In this document: one piece after another, positions 1-8,920 of the stretch | Layout of the letters: each line of letters opens with the position of its first letter | Numbering within the stretch: position 1 is the first letter of the stretch | Program-made: the position numbers and the translations under genes | Notes under the pieces: generated by a model | Databases searched by the model: none | The model's input: the letters and a program-made list of their open reading frames with translations, nothing else | What the model was told of the DNA's origin: nothing | DNA from: TMED26 sp002694075 | GTDB lineage: Bacteria; Pseudomonadota; Alphaproteobacteria; Thalassobaculales; Thalassobaculaceae | Assembly: GCA_036160575.1 (NCBI GenBank) | Contig: JAYYDT010000028.1 | Span: 1 to 64,000 of the forward strand | Length of the DNA stretch: 64,000 bases | Reading direction: 5' to 3'

Positions 1-372
1 CGCCGACAAAATACCGAGAGGAAGAGCGACGAAAATAGATGTCAGCGTCGCCAAGATCGCGATTTCGACCGAGATTTCAATCCTGGCCGCAATTTCCTCC
101 GAAACGGGAGCCTGCGTCCACATTGAAATCCCAAGATCGAGGGTTAAGAAACTTTTCATGTATTCAAAAAATTGAAGGTAAACCGGATCGCCAAGACCCA
201 ACATTTCGCGGCACATTGCGATTTGCTCGGGGTCGACATATCCACCCTCGCCGCCGAACTTTAGGTCGCAGACGTCGCCGGGTATCAGTCTCAAAAGCGC
301 AAAAACAAGAATAGCCGCCCCGAACAAGGTCGGGAGCAACATCAGCAGTCTTTTCGCGATGTAAGTGTACAT
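1..372 (-). CDS. ABC transporter permease, DppB type (partial, cut by window edge)
   Basis: Only the first 124 codons are present; the gene runs off the left edge. The start ATG is at 372-370, with GAGAAAG a few bases upstream. The protein opens with positives and a long hydrophobic helix (about residues 8-27), then a periplasmic loop and a second hydrophobic stretch at the cut end. The order MYTYIAKRLL, then LIPGD at about residue 30, then YLQFFEYMKSFLTLDLGISM is typical of the DppB/OppB family of inner membrane permeases for peptides, nickel and related ligands. It lies 60 bases downstream of a family 5 solute-binding protein, so both should serve one importer; the second permease and ATPases would lie beyond the window. 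Ligand unknown. Confidence 0.85.
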   Translation of the reverse strand, partial: MYTYIAKRLLMLLPTLFGAAILVFALLRLIPGDVCDLKFGGEGGYVDPEQIAMCREMLGLGDPVYLQFFEYMKSFLTLDLGISMWTQAPVSEEIAARIEISVEIAILATLTSIFVALPLGILSA

Positions 373-394
373 GGGCTTTCTCAGTACATAAAAG

Positions 395-422
395 GTGCCA
401 CCCCGGAAATACGGGGTGGCAC
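395..422 (-). terminator. Intercistronic hairpin between binding protein and permease genes
   Basis: Perfect 11-base inverted repeat, GTGCCACCCCG and CGGGGTGGCAC, around a 6-base loop. On the minus strand it lies just after the stop codon of the solute-binding protein and is followed by TTTTATG. This matches a partial terminator or mRNA-stabilising stem, as often found after the binding protein gene of ABC importer operons, where it gives more binding protein than permease. Confidence 0.7.
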
Positions 423-431
423 TACATGTTT

Positions 432-2039
432 TTACTTTTCGAGCCAGATGTTATCCAGAGCCTGATTGAGGTAATGGCTCGGGGCGATTTTCCAGCCCTT
501 CACATAGCTGCGATGCGGGTTGATCTTGTACCACCACATCGTGATCGCTTGCGAAGCTAAGTCGTTGAGAACACGGGCCTCATACTTCGACATCAACGCT
601 TTCTGAGAGCCTTCATCGCCGGCTTTCAGGAGGTCGTCGTAAATCGACTCGAGTTTCTCGTCTTTGAAGACTGCGTAGTTGTTACCGGCGGTCGGCAGGA
701 ACTTCGACACGTCGGCGATCGGGTTCACAACCGCTTGGCAGTTGAAGTCGATCGAAACGTCGAAATCCTTTTGCTTACGCAGCGTGGCATAGAACGGGGT
801 CGTCGGTTGAACACGTTGTTCAACGGTGATGCCCGCCTTCTTCCACTGATCGATCAGCCAGGTGCCGACAACCCGGTAAGGCTGGTCGACGCCACGGTTA
901 TTCAAGGTGAACTTGAGGTTCGAATGACCGGCTTCTTTCAGCAGACGCTTGGCTTCCGCGATGTTCGCGGACATGTCCTTGCCGTAACCAGCGGTGGTTT
1001 TGGCTAATTCGTCAACCGGCGTCGCGAGCGGGTGCGACGGGAAAACGATGCCACCGACGGTTTTCACGATGGCGATCCGCGACAAGTATTTGGAGCCGTT
1101 GTAGCGATCGACCGCGAGGGTCAAAGCGCGACGGACACGCGGGTCGTCAAACGGTTTCACGCTGTGGTTCGGGGTGAACAGCAGCACGCAGTTCCAGTCG
1201 CTTTCCTGAACGGTGATTTTGTCGCCCAGGGCTTTGACCAGGTCGTCACGCGCTTTCGGCGGGAAACCACGGAACTCGATGTCGGCGCGGCCACCGCGGA
1301 TGGCTTGCAAACGAACGGCCATTTTCGGGGCCGAAATCGCTTTGTAGCCGTCCAGGTAAGGCTTACCGGCGTGGTGGTAGTTTTCGTATTTTTTGCCGGA
1401 CACATGGCTGCCTTTAACATGCTCGACGAAACGGAACGCGCCGCTGCCGTTGATGTTGGTTTGGTGCCAAGTGTGGCCGTTTTGGTCCAGGTCCTTCTTC
1501 GCGTAAACGAAGTTGAAGGGCATGGCCACCGCCGGGATAAAGGTGGCGGTCGGGTGCTTCAATTTGAAGACCAGCGTGTAATCGTCCGGAGTGGTGATCG
1601 ATTCAACCGCTTTAAAGTACGCTTTGCGGCTGGAGGCGATCCCTTTCGGCGGGAACACGATTTTGTCGAAGGTCGCTTTGACGTCGGCCGCGGTCAGCGG
1701 AGTGCCGTCGTGGAATTTGACGTCTTTGCGAATTTTGAAGGTGAATTTCGTGCCGCCTTCTTCGCCTTTAGGAACACCACCTTCGCACAGATCGCAAACG
1801 AAATCAGTGGGCGAGGACGGGTTATCCGGGTTAACCCGGATCAAGACGCTGTAGAACGGACGAATCGGGTGGATCATGCCGAAGGTCGACTCGATATGAG
1901 CGTCATAAGACGGGATTTTCGAGCCCACAACAATGTTAAGCGTGCCACCACTTTTCGGCGTCGCCGCCACCGTCGCACCCGCCGTGAAGGCGAGGCCGAC
2001 ACCGGCCGCAACAGCCAACTTAAGGCCGTGGAATTTCAT
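432..2039 (-). CDS. ABC transporter solute-binding protein, family 5 (peptide/opine/nickel type)
   Basis: Periplasmic binding protein, 535 residues, the usual length for SBP family 5 (DppA/OppA). The start at 2039 gives MKFHGLK, then a hydrophobic signal sequence with an AxA-type cleavage site near residue 26 (GATVAA). GGAAGGAG sits just upstream. An open frame continues upstream to 2243, but that extension would bury the signal peptide and is rejected. The segment KDVKFHDGTPLTAADVKATF at about residues 110-130 is the family signature. The permease gene follows after a hairpin. This gene is probably the first of its importer operon. Specificity cannot be read from the sequence; dipeptides, oligopeptides or opines are all possible. 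Confidence 0.88.
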   Translation of the reverse strand: MKFHGLKLAVAAGVGLAFTAGATVAATPKSGGTLNIVVGSKIPSYDAHIESTFGMIHPIRPFYSVLIRVNPDNPSSPTDFVCDLCEGGVPKGEEGGTKFTFKIRKDVKFHDGTPLTAADVKATFDKIVFPPKGIASSRKAYFKAVESITTPDDYTLVFKLKHPTATFIPAVAMPFNFVYAKKDLDQNGHTWHQTNINGSGAFRFVEHVKGSHVSGKKYENYHHAGKPYLDGYKAISAPKMAVRLQAIRGGRADIEFRGFPPKARDDLVKALGDKITVQESDWNCVLLFTPNHSVKPFDDPRVRRALTLAVDRYNGSKYLSRIAIVKTVGGIVFPSHPLATPVDELAKTTAGYGKDMSANIAEAKRLLKEAGHSNLKFTLNNRGVDQPYRVVGTWLIDQWKKAGITVEQRVQPTTPFYATLRKQKDFDVSIDFNCQAVVNPIADVSKFLPTAGNNYAVFKDEKLESIYDDLLKAGDEGSQKALMSKYEARVLNDLASQAITMWWYKINPHRSYVKGWKIAPSHYLNQALDNIWLEK

Positions 2040-2329
2040 AATGGTTCTCCTTCCCTGCTCGCCAATACGCCGACCCGTGACGAAAAGGAGCCGTATCGGG
2101 GACGTTTGCGCACAGGCTACCGCCCATGCGCGCGCGCCGTCCAATATGTGGTATTTCTGACTCCCCACTCGCCTCCAAGCCCAACGCCCGAGCCTCTTTT
2201 CGAGCTCGTTGATTGGCTGAAAACAATGCCGGTACAATTTCATGTGCCGGCGCGTCGGTCAAGCAGTAGCAACGTGCTAAGGTGACGCACGCGTCATGGT
2301 CGTTTCGCCGTTAGAGGGGGACTTAAAAA

Positions 2330-3046
2330 ATGTCTGAAATCAAAGCATTGTTTTTCGATGTCTTCGGCACCGTCGTCGATTGGCGCGGCTCGGTCGCGCG
2401 GCTGGGCGCGGCCATGGCCGACGAGATCGCCGCCCCCGCCGATCTCGACTGGACCGCCTTCGCCGATGCCTGGCGCGCCGAATATCAGCCGGCGATGGCG
2501 GAGGTGCGGGCGGGCCGTCGACCTTTCGCCCGTTTGGACCTATTGCATCGCGAAAATTTGGACCGAATTCTGCCGCGCTTTGGCCTTGATCACGTTGATG
2601 AAGCGGCGCGCGCGCGGATGAATTTGTTTTGGCATCGCCTGGATGGTTGGCCGGATAGCGTGCCCGGGCTGACCCGTTTAAAGCGGCGCTTCATCCTGGC
2701 CACCATGTCCAATGGCAACACCGCCTTGATGGTCGACATGGCCAAACACGCCGGTTTGCCGTGGGATTGCATTCTCGGCGCCGAGCCGGCGCGCCATTAC
2801 AAGCCGGACCCGGAGACATATTTGACCGGCGCCGACTGGCTCGATTTACCGCCGTCGGCCTGTTTGATGGTGGCCGCCCACAACAGCGATTTGGCGGCCG
2901 CACGCGCCCATGGCCTGCAAACCGCCTTCATTGCCCGACCGCGGGAGTACGGCCCCGCGCAAAGCCAGGATTTGGCGGCCACCGAGGCGTGGACTTATAT
3001 CGCCGACAGCATGACCGATTTGGCCGACCAACTTGGCTGTCCATAG
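2330..3046 (+). CDS. Haloacid dehalogenase, type II (HAD superfamily)
   Basis: 238 residues, the usual size of L-2-haloacid dehalogenases, which hydrolyse the carbon-halogen bond of 2-haloalkanoic acids through an aspartyl ester. The N-terminus carries FFDVFGT with the nucleophile Asp10. Further motifs are MSNGN (motif II serine region, about residue 125), HYKPDPE with the motif III lysine (about residue 162), and a late NSDLAAARAHG segment. The start ATG follows GAGGGGGA. It is transcribed away from the ABC importer across a 290-base gap in which I see no further gene. Many annotated haloacid dehalogenases act on other substrates, so the family call is firm and the substrate is not. Confidence 0.85.
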   Translation: MSEIKALFFDVFGTVVDWRGSVARLGAAMADEIAAPADLDWTAFADAWRAEYQPAMAEVRAGRRPFARLDLLHRENLDRILPRFGLDHVDEAARARMNLFWHRLDGWPDSVPGLTRLKRRFILATMSNGNTALMVDMAKHAGLPWDCILGAEPARHYKPDPETYLTGADWLDLPPSACLMVAAHNSDLAAARAHGLQTAFIARPREYGPAQSQDLAATEAWTYIADSMTDLADQLGCP

Positions 3047-3121
3047 GACCGGCCCGCGCTTGCGCGCGTCATCCCGGCCGGTTAAGGTCCGGCCCCGTTA
3101 GCCAAGCCAAGAGGAAATGAC

Positions 3122-3367
3122 ATGACCGAGGTGGGAGGCATCGCCGGCGACCAACTGCGCGCGTATATCGAGCGGATTGAGCGCCTGGAAGAGGAAAAGG
3201 CGGCCTTGGCCGCCGATGTGCGCGAGGTTTTCGCCGAGGCGAAAGGCAATGGCTTCGACGTCAAGATCATGCGCCAGGTGCTGCGCCTGCGCAAAATGGA
3301 CGGGGATGATCGCGCCGAGGAAGAGGCGCTCTTGGATATCTACAAGCGCGCCATCGGGATGGCCTGA
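3122..3367 (+). CDS. gapR: GapR family DNA-binding protein (DUF2312)
   Basis: 81 residues. In Caulobacter, GapR is a small, abundant nucleoid protein that binds overtwisted DNA ahead of polymerases and helps topoisomerases. The protein opens with a coiled-coil helix (QLRAYIERIERLEEEKAAL) and carries the family hallmark EVFAEAKGNGFDVKIMRQVL followed by RKMDGDDRAEEEALLDIYK. The start ATG lies just after AGAGGAAATGAC. Its stop TGA overlaps the pyrF start (TGATG), so the two are translationally coupled. It is about eight residues shorter than the Caulobacter protein, all at the N-terminus. The family assignment is strong; the function is taken from Caulobacter. Confidence 0.9.
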   Translation: MTEVGGIAGDQLRAYIERIERLEEEKAALAADVREVFAEAKGNGFDVKIMRQVLRLRKMDGDDRAEEEALLDIYKRAIGMA

Positions 3368-4296
3368 TGACGGCGGCCGGTGGCCACGACCATTTCGCTG
3401 ACCGGCTGGTCCTCAGGGCGCGCCGCCTAGGCCACCCTTTATGCGCCGGGCTCGATCCTTTTCTCGACCGGATCCCCGACCTTTTCCGAGATGGCACCAT
3501 GGCCCCCGGCGATCCGCGCACAGCCCCGGCGGTGGCCCGATTCTTGACCGCTTTTCTGGACCGCGTCGCCGGCCGGGTGGTCGTGGTCAAGCCGCAAATC
3601 GCCATGTTCGAGCGGCTCGGCTGGCCCGGCATCAAAGCCTTGCATGAGGTTATCGACCACGCCCGCGCCCGCGATCTGCCGGTCCTGCTGGACGCCAAAC
3701 GCGGCGATATTGGCAGCACGGCCGAAAATTACGCCGCCGCCTATCTCGACGATGACAGTCCGATCCAGGCCGACGCCATCACCCTCAGCCCCTATCTCGG
3801 CCGCGACACCCTGGAGCCTTTCACGGCGCGGGCGCGGCGCGGCAAGGGGCTGTTGGTGCTGTTGAAAACCAGCAATCCCGGGTCGGCCGATTTGCAGAAT
3901 CTCGCGGTCGCGGGCCGGCCGCTGTTTCTCACACTGGCCGACAAGTTGCACGAAATCGGTACTGGCTTGACCGGGCCGGCGACGGGATTTTCAAATCTTG
4001 GTGTGGTGTTCGGCGCGACCCATCCCGAAGATGCCGCGGCTGCCCGCGCGGCCCTGCCCGACGCCGTGTTTCTGATACCCGGCTATGGCGCCCAGGGCGG
4101 CGGCGCCGACGCCGCCGTGCTGACCTTCGTCAACCGCGGCCACGGTCCGGAAGGCGGGGTGGTCAGTTCTTCACGGGGTCTGTTGTTCCCGGACGGTGCC
4201 GATACCGGCGCCGCCGCCGACTGGGAAGCCGCCATTGACGGCGCCTTGACCCATGCCATCGATGATCTGGGTGGCGCCATGGCGCGGCACGGCTAG
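3367..4296 (+). CDS. pyrF: Orotidine 5'-phosphate decarboxylase, type 2
   Basis: Last step of UMP synthesis: decarboxylates OMP to UMP in the cytoplasm. 309 residues, longer than the common 230-residue PyrF and right for the type 2 (mycobacterial/alphaproteobacterial) form. CAGLDPFLDRIPDLF at about residues 27-41 forms the first strand with the substrate Asp. VVVKPQIAMFE follows at about 72-82. The catalytic charged set is in LDAKRGDIGST, with Lys111 and Asp114. The late VSSSRGLLFP holds the phosphate-binding arginine. The start overlaps the gapR stop by one base. Why gapR and pyrF are coupled is not obvious from the sequence. Confidence 0.93.
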   Translation: MTAAGGHDHFADRLVLRARRLGHPLCAGLDPFLDRIPDLFRDGTMAPGDPRTAPAVARFLTAFLDRVAGRVVVVKPQIAMFERLGWPGIKALHEVIDHARARDLPVLLDAKRGDIGSTAENYAAAYLDDDSPIQADAITLSPYLGRDTLEPFTARARRGKGLLVLLKTSNPGSADLQNLAVAGRPLFLTLADKLHEIGTGLTGPATGFSNLGVVFGATHPEDAAAARAALPDAVFLIPGYGAQGGGADAAVLTFVNRGHGPEGGVVSSSRGLLFPDGADTGAAADWEAAIDGALTHAIDDLGGAMARHG

Positions 4297-4300
4297 GCCG

Positions 4301-6073
4301 TCAGGTCGCCTCCAACTGATCAATCAGGCCTTCGATCACACTCAACCCTTTGGTCCAAAACGCCGGATCGCTGGCGTCCAGACCGAATGGCGCCAGCAAT
4401 TCGCGGTGCCGTAAGGTGCCGCCGGCTTTGAGCAGATCGACATATTTTTCCACAAACCCGGCCGGTTGATCTTGATAAACGGCGTAGAGCGAGTTCACCA
4501 AGCAATCCCCGAAGGCATAGGCGTAGACGTAGAAGGGTGAATGAATGAAATGCGGGATATAGGCCCAGTAGATGCGATAGTCGTCGGTGAGCGCGATGGC
4601 CGGCCCCAGGCTGTCAGCCTGCACCCCCATCCAAATATCACCCAATTCATCGACTGTCAGCTCGCCGCTCCGGCGCCGGTCGTGGACCGCCGTTTCAAAT
4701 TGGTGAAAAGCGATTTGCCGGACCACCGTGTTCAGCATGTCCTCGACCTTGCCGGCGATGAGGACCCGCCGCCGGACCGCGTCGGTTTCGCCGGTTAGGA
4801 GATCCTGAAAGGTGAGCATTTCGCCGAACACCGAGGCGGTCTCGGCCAGGGTCAACGGCGTGTCGGCCATCAACGCGCCCTGCGCCGATGCCAAAACCTG
4901 ATGCACGCCATGGCCCAACTCGTGGGCGAGGGTCATCACGTCGCGGATTTTGCCCTGGTAATTCATCAAAATATAGGGATGGGCGCTGGGCACCGTGGGG
5001 TGGGAAAAGGCGCCGGCGCTTTTGCCTGGGCGGGCCTTGGCGTCAATCCAATTGTCGGTGAAAAAGCGGCCGGCGATATCGGCCAAGTCGGGTGAAAACG
5101 CGCGGTAGGCGCCGTCGACGATGCCGCGCGCCTCGGCCCATGACAAGTGACGGTCATGGTCTTCCGGCAAGGGGGCGTTGCGGTCCCAAAAATCCAGCTG
5201 GTCGCGGTCGAACCAGCCCGCTTTGAGCTGGTAATAGCGATGGCTGAGGGTGGCATAGCGGCTGGACACCGCCGTGACCAACGCCTCGACCACTTCATCC
5301 TCGACCTGATTGGCCAAATTGCGGGCTGAGATCGGCCGCGCGTGGCGGCGCCATTTGTCCTCAATCTCCTTGTCCTTGGCCAAGGTGTTGGTGATATGAG
5401 CGAACAGCGGGGCGTTATCGCGGAGCACGCCGGCGAAGGACAACGCCGCCTGGCGCCGGGTGTCGGCCGCTGGCGCGCTTAGTTTGTTGAGGATTTCGGC
5501 CTCGCTCAGGGTTTCGCCACCAAACGGAAAACGCAGGCGGGCCATGGTTTCATCGAACAGACGGACCCAGGCGGCCTGCCCGGCGACGGCTTTTTCATGA
5601 AGCAGGCGTTCTTGCTCGTCGCTGAGTTGATGGTCGCGAAACAGCCGCAGATTGTCGAGCCACGGGCGATAATGGGCGACTCCTGGATGGGCGCACAGGG
5701 TGGATAGTCGGCTTTCATCCAATTGATTGATTTCCAACCCGAAAAACAACAGATCGCTTCCAATTTCGGTGGCCTGCTCCTGGATTGATTGGAAGAACTG
5801 CGCCACTTCCGCGTCTTCGGTTTGGGAAGCGTAAAGCAGTTGGGCGTAGGAAACAATCCGACCGAGACGATCTTCCATCGCCTCGAAGGAGGCGATGGCG
5901 GCGGCCATCTCGCCGCCGGCGAGATCGGGCAGGCGGCCGGCGTAAGTGTCGCGAAAGTGGCGCGCCTGCTCGGCCAGCGCGCTCATTTCGCGGTCGATGG
6001 CGGGGTCGCCGGGGCCATTGAACAAATCGGCCAAATCCCAATCGGGGGCATCGATGGTCTGCGTCTCGGCCAT
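4301..6073 (-). CDS. pepF: M3 family oligoendopeptidase (PepF type)
   Basis: Zinc metallopeptidase of 590 residues that cleaves medium-length peptides in the cytoplasm. The zinc motif is LAHELGHGVHQVL at about residue 380 (HExxH). The C-terminal PHFIHSPFYVYAYAFGDCLV is the usual conserved block of the PepF/oligoendopeptidase F clade and helps form the substrate channel. The chosen ATG at 6073 has AAGGA eight bases upstream; an upstream in-frame extension to 6220 (including ATG 6109) lacks a comparable site. The gene ends only a few bases from the pyrF stop, tail to tail. No signal peptide is visible. Confidence 0.9.
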   Translation of the reverse strand: MAETQTIDAPDWDLADLFNGPGDPAIDREMSALAEQARHFRDTYAGRLPDLAGGEMAAAIASFEAMEDRLGRIVSYAQLLYASQTEDAEVAQFFQSIQEQATEIGSDLLFFGLEINQLDESRLSTLCAHPGVAHYRPWLDNLRLFRDHQLSDEQERLLHEKAVAGQAAWVRLFDETMARLRFPFGGETLSEAEILNKLSAPAADTRRQAALSFAGVLRDNAPLFAHITNTLAKDKEIEDKWRRHARPISARNLANQVEDEVVEALVTAVSSRYATLSHRYYQLKAGWFDRDQLDFWDRNAPLPEDHDRHLSWAEARGIVDGAYRAFSPDLADIAGRFFTDNWIDAKARPGKSAGAFSHPTVPSAHPYILMNYQGKIRDVMTLAHELGHGVHQVLASAQGALMADTPLTLAETASVFGEMLTFQDLLTGETDAVRRRVLIAGKVEDMLNTVVRQIAFHQFETAVHDRRRSGELTVDELGDIWMGVQADSLGPAIALTDDYRIYWAYIPHFIHSPFYVYAYAFGDCLVNSLYAVYQDQPAGFVEKYVDLLKAGGTLRHRELLAPFGLDASDPAFWTKGLSVIEGLIDQLEAT

Positions 6074-6209
6074 TTCTGTATCCTTGTCTTGGACGGGCCG
6101 GCTATGCATCACTTGGCGGCGACCGGCGAGGTGACTGGTGATAATGTGGCATCGTCGCCGGGTTGAACAAGGCCGGGCGCGACGCGCGGCCCCCAATAGG
6201 AGAGGCGTG

Positions 6210-8012
6210 ATGACAGGCACCGTGGTTGATTTTCAACGCGAGCGAAATCTGCCGACAATGTTTTTTGCCCAAGCCGCGCGCTTGGGAAACAAGCCCTTTC
6301 TCTGGGGCAAAGGCGATGGCGGCGCTTTTACGCCGGTGACTTGGGCCGCCGCCGCCGCGCAGGTTCGCGATCTGGCGCGCGGCTTGCGGGCGCTGGGCGT
6401 CGGTGCCGGCGATAAGGTCGCGTTGGTCGCGGAAAATCGCCCGGAATGGCTGCTCGCCGATTTGGCGGTGATGGCCGCCGGCGCGATCACCGTGCCGACC
6501 TACACCACCAACACGGTCGATGATCACGCCTATATTTTCGAGCACGCCGAGGCCAAGGCGGTGATTGTCTCCAGCGCCGCGCTGGCGGCGCGGGTGTTGC
6601 CCGCGGCGGGGCGCGCAGGCTGCGCGCTGGTGATCAGCCTCGACCCGGCGGTCGACGGGCCGGCGGAAGGGCCGCGGGTGCTCTCTTGGGCGGCGGTCGC
6701 CGAGGCCGGTGGCGGCGATGATTTCGATGTCGACGCGGCGGCCGCCGGCCTCGACCGCGACGCGGTCTGCTGCTTTATCTACACTTCCGGCACCGGTGGC
6801 CGCCCCAAGGGGGTGATGCTGAGCCATCGGGCCATTTTGGCCAACTGCCACGGCGCCCTCGAGGTGTTACGAGAGCTGGGCGTCGAGGATGAGATTTATC
6901 TCTCGCTGCTGCCCCTGTCGCACGCCTATGAGCATACCGTCGGTCTGTACTTCCCCATCGGCATTGGCGCGCAAGTCTATTACTCCGGCGGCCCCGACGG
7001 TTTGTCCCAGGAATTAGCCGAGGTGCGCCCAACGCTGATGACGGCGGTGCCCCGTTTGTATGAGGTATTGCATGACCGAATCACTCGCGGCGTCGCGCGC
7101 GCCGGCGGCGTGCAGGCGGCGCTGTTTCAGCGGGCGGTGACTTTGGGTCGCAAAGCCTATGGCGACCCGGCGTCGCTCAGTTTCGGTGAGCGGCTGGTCA
7201 ACGGCTTTCTCACCCTGACGGTGCGACGTAAGGTCGGCAAACGTTTTGGGGGGCGATTGAAGGCCTTTGTCTCCGGTGGGGCCGCGCTCAACCCGGATAT
7301 CGGGACCTTCTTCCTGGCGCTGGGGGTGCGCTTGTTGCAAGGCTATGGTCAGACCGAGGCGGCGCCGGTGATCAGCGTCAATCCGGCGGCGCGGATTAAA
7401 ATCCACACGGTCGGCAAAGCGCTCGCCGGGGTCGAGGTTAAAATCGCCGAGGATGGCGAGATTCTGGTCCGCGGCCCGTTGTTAATGGATGGGTATTGGC
7501 GCGACCAAGAGGCCACCGCCGCGGCGATTGTCGATGGCTGGCTGCATACCGGCGATATCGGTCAGCTCGACGATGAAGGCTATCTGGAGATCACCGACCG
7601 TAAAAAGGACATCATCGTCAACGCCGGCGGCGACAATATCGCGCCGGCCAAAGTCGAGGGGCGGTTGACCTTTGAGCCGGAAATCGCCCAAGCGATGGTG
7701 GTTGGTGACAAATCCGCCTATTTGGTGGCGGTGCTGGTCCCCGACGAGGAATGCATCGCCGCCGCCGCCAAGGCCGCCGGTGTGCCGCCGCGGCTCGCCG
7801 ATTTGACCGAAACGCCGGAACTGCGCGCGGCGCTCACCGCCGCCGTCGGGCGCGCCAATGAAAGTTTGTCCACGATTGAGCGGGTGCGCCATTTTATTGT
7901 CGCCGAGACGCCATTCACCACCGACAACGGGCTAATGACCCCGACCTTGAAAACCCGTCGCCATGCGATCAACGCGGTTTACGGCGATCGGCTTCAGGCC
8001 CTCTACGGCTAG
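6210..8012 (+). CDS. AMP-dependent acyl-CoA synthetase (long-chain fatty acid-CoA ligase type)
   Basis: 600-residue adenylate-forming enzyme that activates a carboxylic acid with ATP and loads it on CoA. The P-loop-like motif YTSGTGGRPKGVMLSH is at about residues 190-205. The adenine motif QGYGQTEAAPV is near 380. The hinge and C-terminal motif GYLEITDRKKDIIVNAGGDN is at about 455-475. Length and the PLSHAYEH segment fit FadD15/long-chain ligases. A TAGGAGAGG site is 6-8 bases before ATG 6210; the frame stays open upstream to 6138 but without a better start. It is divergent from pepF and shares its last four bases (CTAG) with the converging EamA gene. Chain-length preference cannot be read. 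Confidence 0.87.
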   Translation: MTGTVVDFQRERNLPTMFFAQAARLGNKPFLWGKGDGGAFTPVTWAAAAAQVRDLARGLRALGVGAGDKVALVAENRPEWLLADLAVMAAGAITVPTYTTNTVDDHAYIFEHAEAKAVIVSSAALAARVLPAAGRAGCALVISLDPAVDGPAEGPRVLSWAAVAEAGGGDDFDVDAAAAGLDRDAVCCFIYTSGTGGRPKGVMLSHRAILANCHGALEVLRELGVEDEIYLSLLPLSHAYEHTVGLYFPIGIGAQVYYSGGPDGLSQELAEVRPTLMTAVPRLYEVLHDRITRGVARAGGVQAALFQRAVTLGRKAYGDPASLSFGERLVNGFLTLTVRRKVGKRFGGRLKAFVSGGAALNPDIGTFFLALGVRLLQGYGQTEAAPVISVNPAARIKIHTVGKALAGVEVKIAEDGEILVRGPLLMDGYWRDQEATAAAIVDGWLHTGDIGQLDDEGYLEITDRKKDIIVNAGGDNIAPAKVEGRLTFEPEIAQAMVVGDKSAYLVAVLVPDEECIAAAAKAAGVPPRLADLTETPELRAALTAAVGRANESLSTIERVRHFIVAETPFTTDNGLMTPTLKTRRHAINAVYGDRLQALYG

Positions 8013-8920
8013 CCTCTCGGGCGGGTTGGCCACTGCGCCAGGATCACCCCGAAAATCACCAGGGCGGCGGCGATCAGCCGGTCGAACAGGAACCCGCCGC
8101 CCAGCAAAAACATCACCAGCATGACGTGGAAGGGCGCCGCGTTCTGGTGCAAGGCGGCGATGGTCACGCTCAACAACCGGCCGCCATAGAACCACAGCAC
8201 CATCGAAACACCGGCCGATATACTGCCATTCCAAGCCATCAGGGCGAGGTCGCGGCCGTTTAAATCATAGCGAAAGTCGACCAAGCCACTGGCCCAGATG
8301 CCGCCGATCACCACGCTCATGGTCAGGCCGGCGGCGCCGGTCGTCGCCGCGCCTTTGGTCAGATCGGAGACGTTGTGAAAACGGCCGACGGTGTTGCGGG
8401 TGAACACCGTGAACAAGACCAACGAGCCGAGGATGATGATCTCGCCGCCACGAAATTCGCCGGGCTCGGTGATGCCGGCCATGGCCGCCGTGATCCCGCC
8501 GGCGACGGCGAAGGCGATAGCGATGATTTTGCGCGCGCTAAGACCCTCGCTGCCCATGAGATAGCCGATGAACAACGAAACCACCGGGATGCCCGAGCTG
8601 ATGATCGCGATCGACACCGGGTCGGCGTAATCTTGCGCGGTGACCAGCAGAGTCGTCGAAACCGCCAGGATCACGCCGCCGAAGAAGAACGCGTCGCGCC
8701 AGTTGACCCATTGCAACTCGCGCGCGCGGCCGCTCACAAGAACCAGGATCATGAGGGTGGTTCCGCCGATCGCCATGCGCGTCGCCGCCAATGGCACCGG
8801 GTGCCAGTTTTCAAGCAACAGCGCGGTGGTCGGAAAGGAAGTCGCCCACAGAAACACGCCGAGCGGCGTGACCAGGTTGCCGATAACCAGTTGGCGGCCG
8901 CGCGCCGGTTGGTCAGACAT
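8009..8920 (-). CDS. EamA/DMT family transporter
   Basis: 303 residues with ten predicted membrane helices in two five-helix repeats, the layout of the drug/metabolite exporter superfamily (EamA). Typical landmarks are WATSFPTTALLL early in repeat one, GIPVVSLFIGYLMG at the end of repeat one, and WFYGGRLLSVTIAALHQNAAPF in repeat two. The ATG at 8920 overlaps the last codons of the upstream epimerase by eight bases, so the two are coupled. The stop lies inside the palindrome CTAG shared with the convergent acyl-CoA synthetase. Substrate unknown. A small-molecule exporter cotranscribed with a sugar epimerase is not a known functional pair. Confidence 0.85.
   Translation of the reverse strand: MSDQPARGRQLVIGNLVTPLGVFLWATSFPTTALLLENWHPVPLAATRMAIGGTTLMILVLVSGRARELQWVNWRDAFFFGGVILAVSTTLLVTAQDYADPVSIAIISSGIPVVSLFIGYLMGSEGLSARKIIAIAFAVAGGITAAMAGITEPGEFRGGEIIILGSLVLFTVFTRNTVGRFHNVSDLTKGAATTGAAGLTMSVVIGGIWASGLVDFRYDLNGRDLALMAWNGSISAGVSMVLWFYGGRLLSVTIAALHQNAAPFHVMLVMFLLGGGFLFDRLIAAALVIFGVILAQWPTRPRG

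Noticed and set aside
2040..2243. N-terminal extension of the solute-binding protein
   Set aside because: The ATG at 2039 has a strong ribosome site and gives a proper signal peptide; the extension would hide it.
1032..2285. Long open frame (417 codons) antisense to the ABC solute-binding protein
   Set aside because: It is a mirror of a well-supported gene; the product has no recognisable motif and its amino acid pattern is the reverse reading of GC-rich codons.
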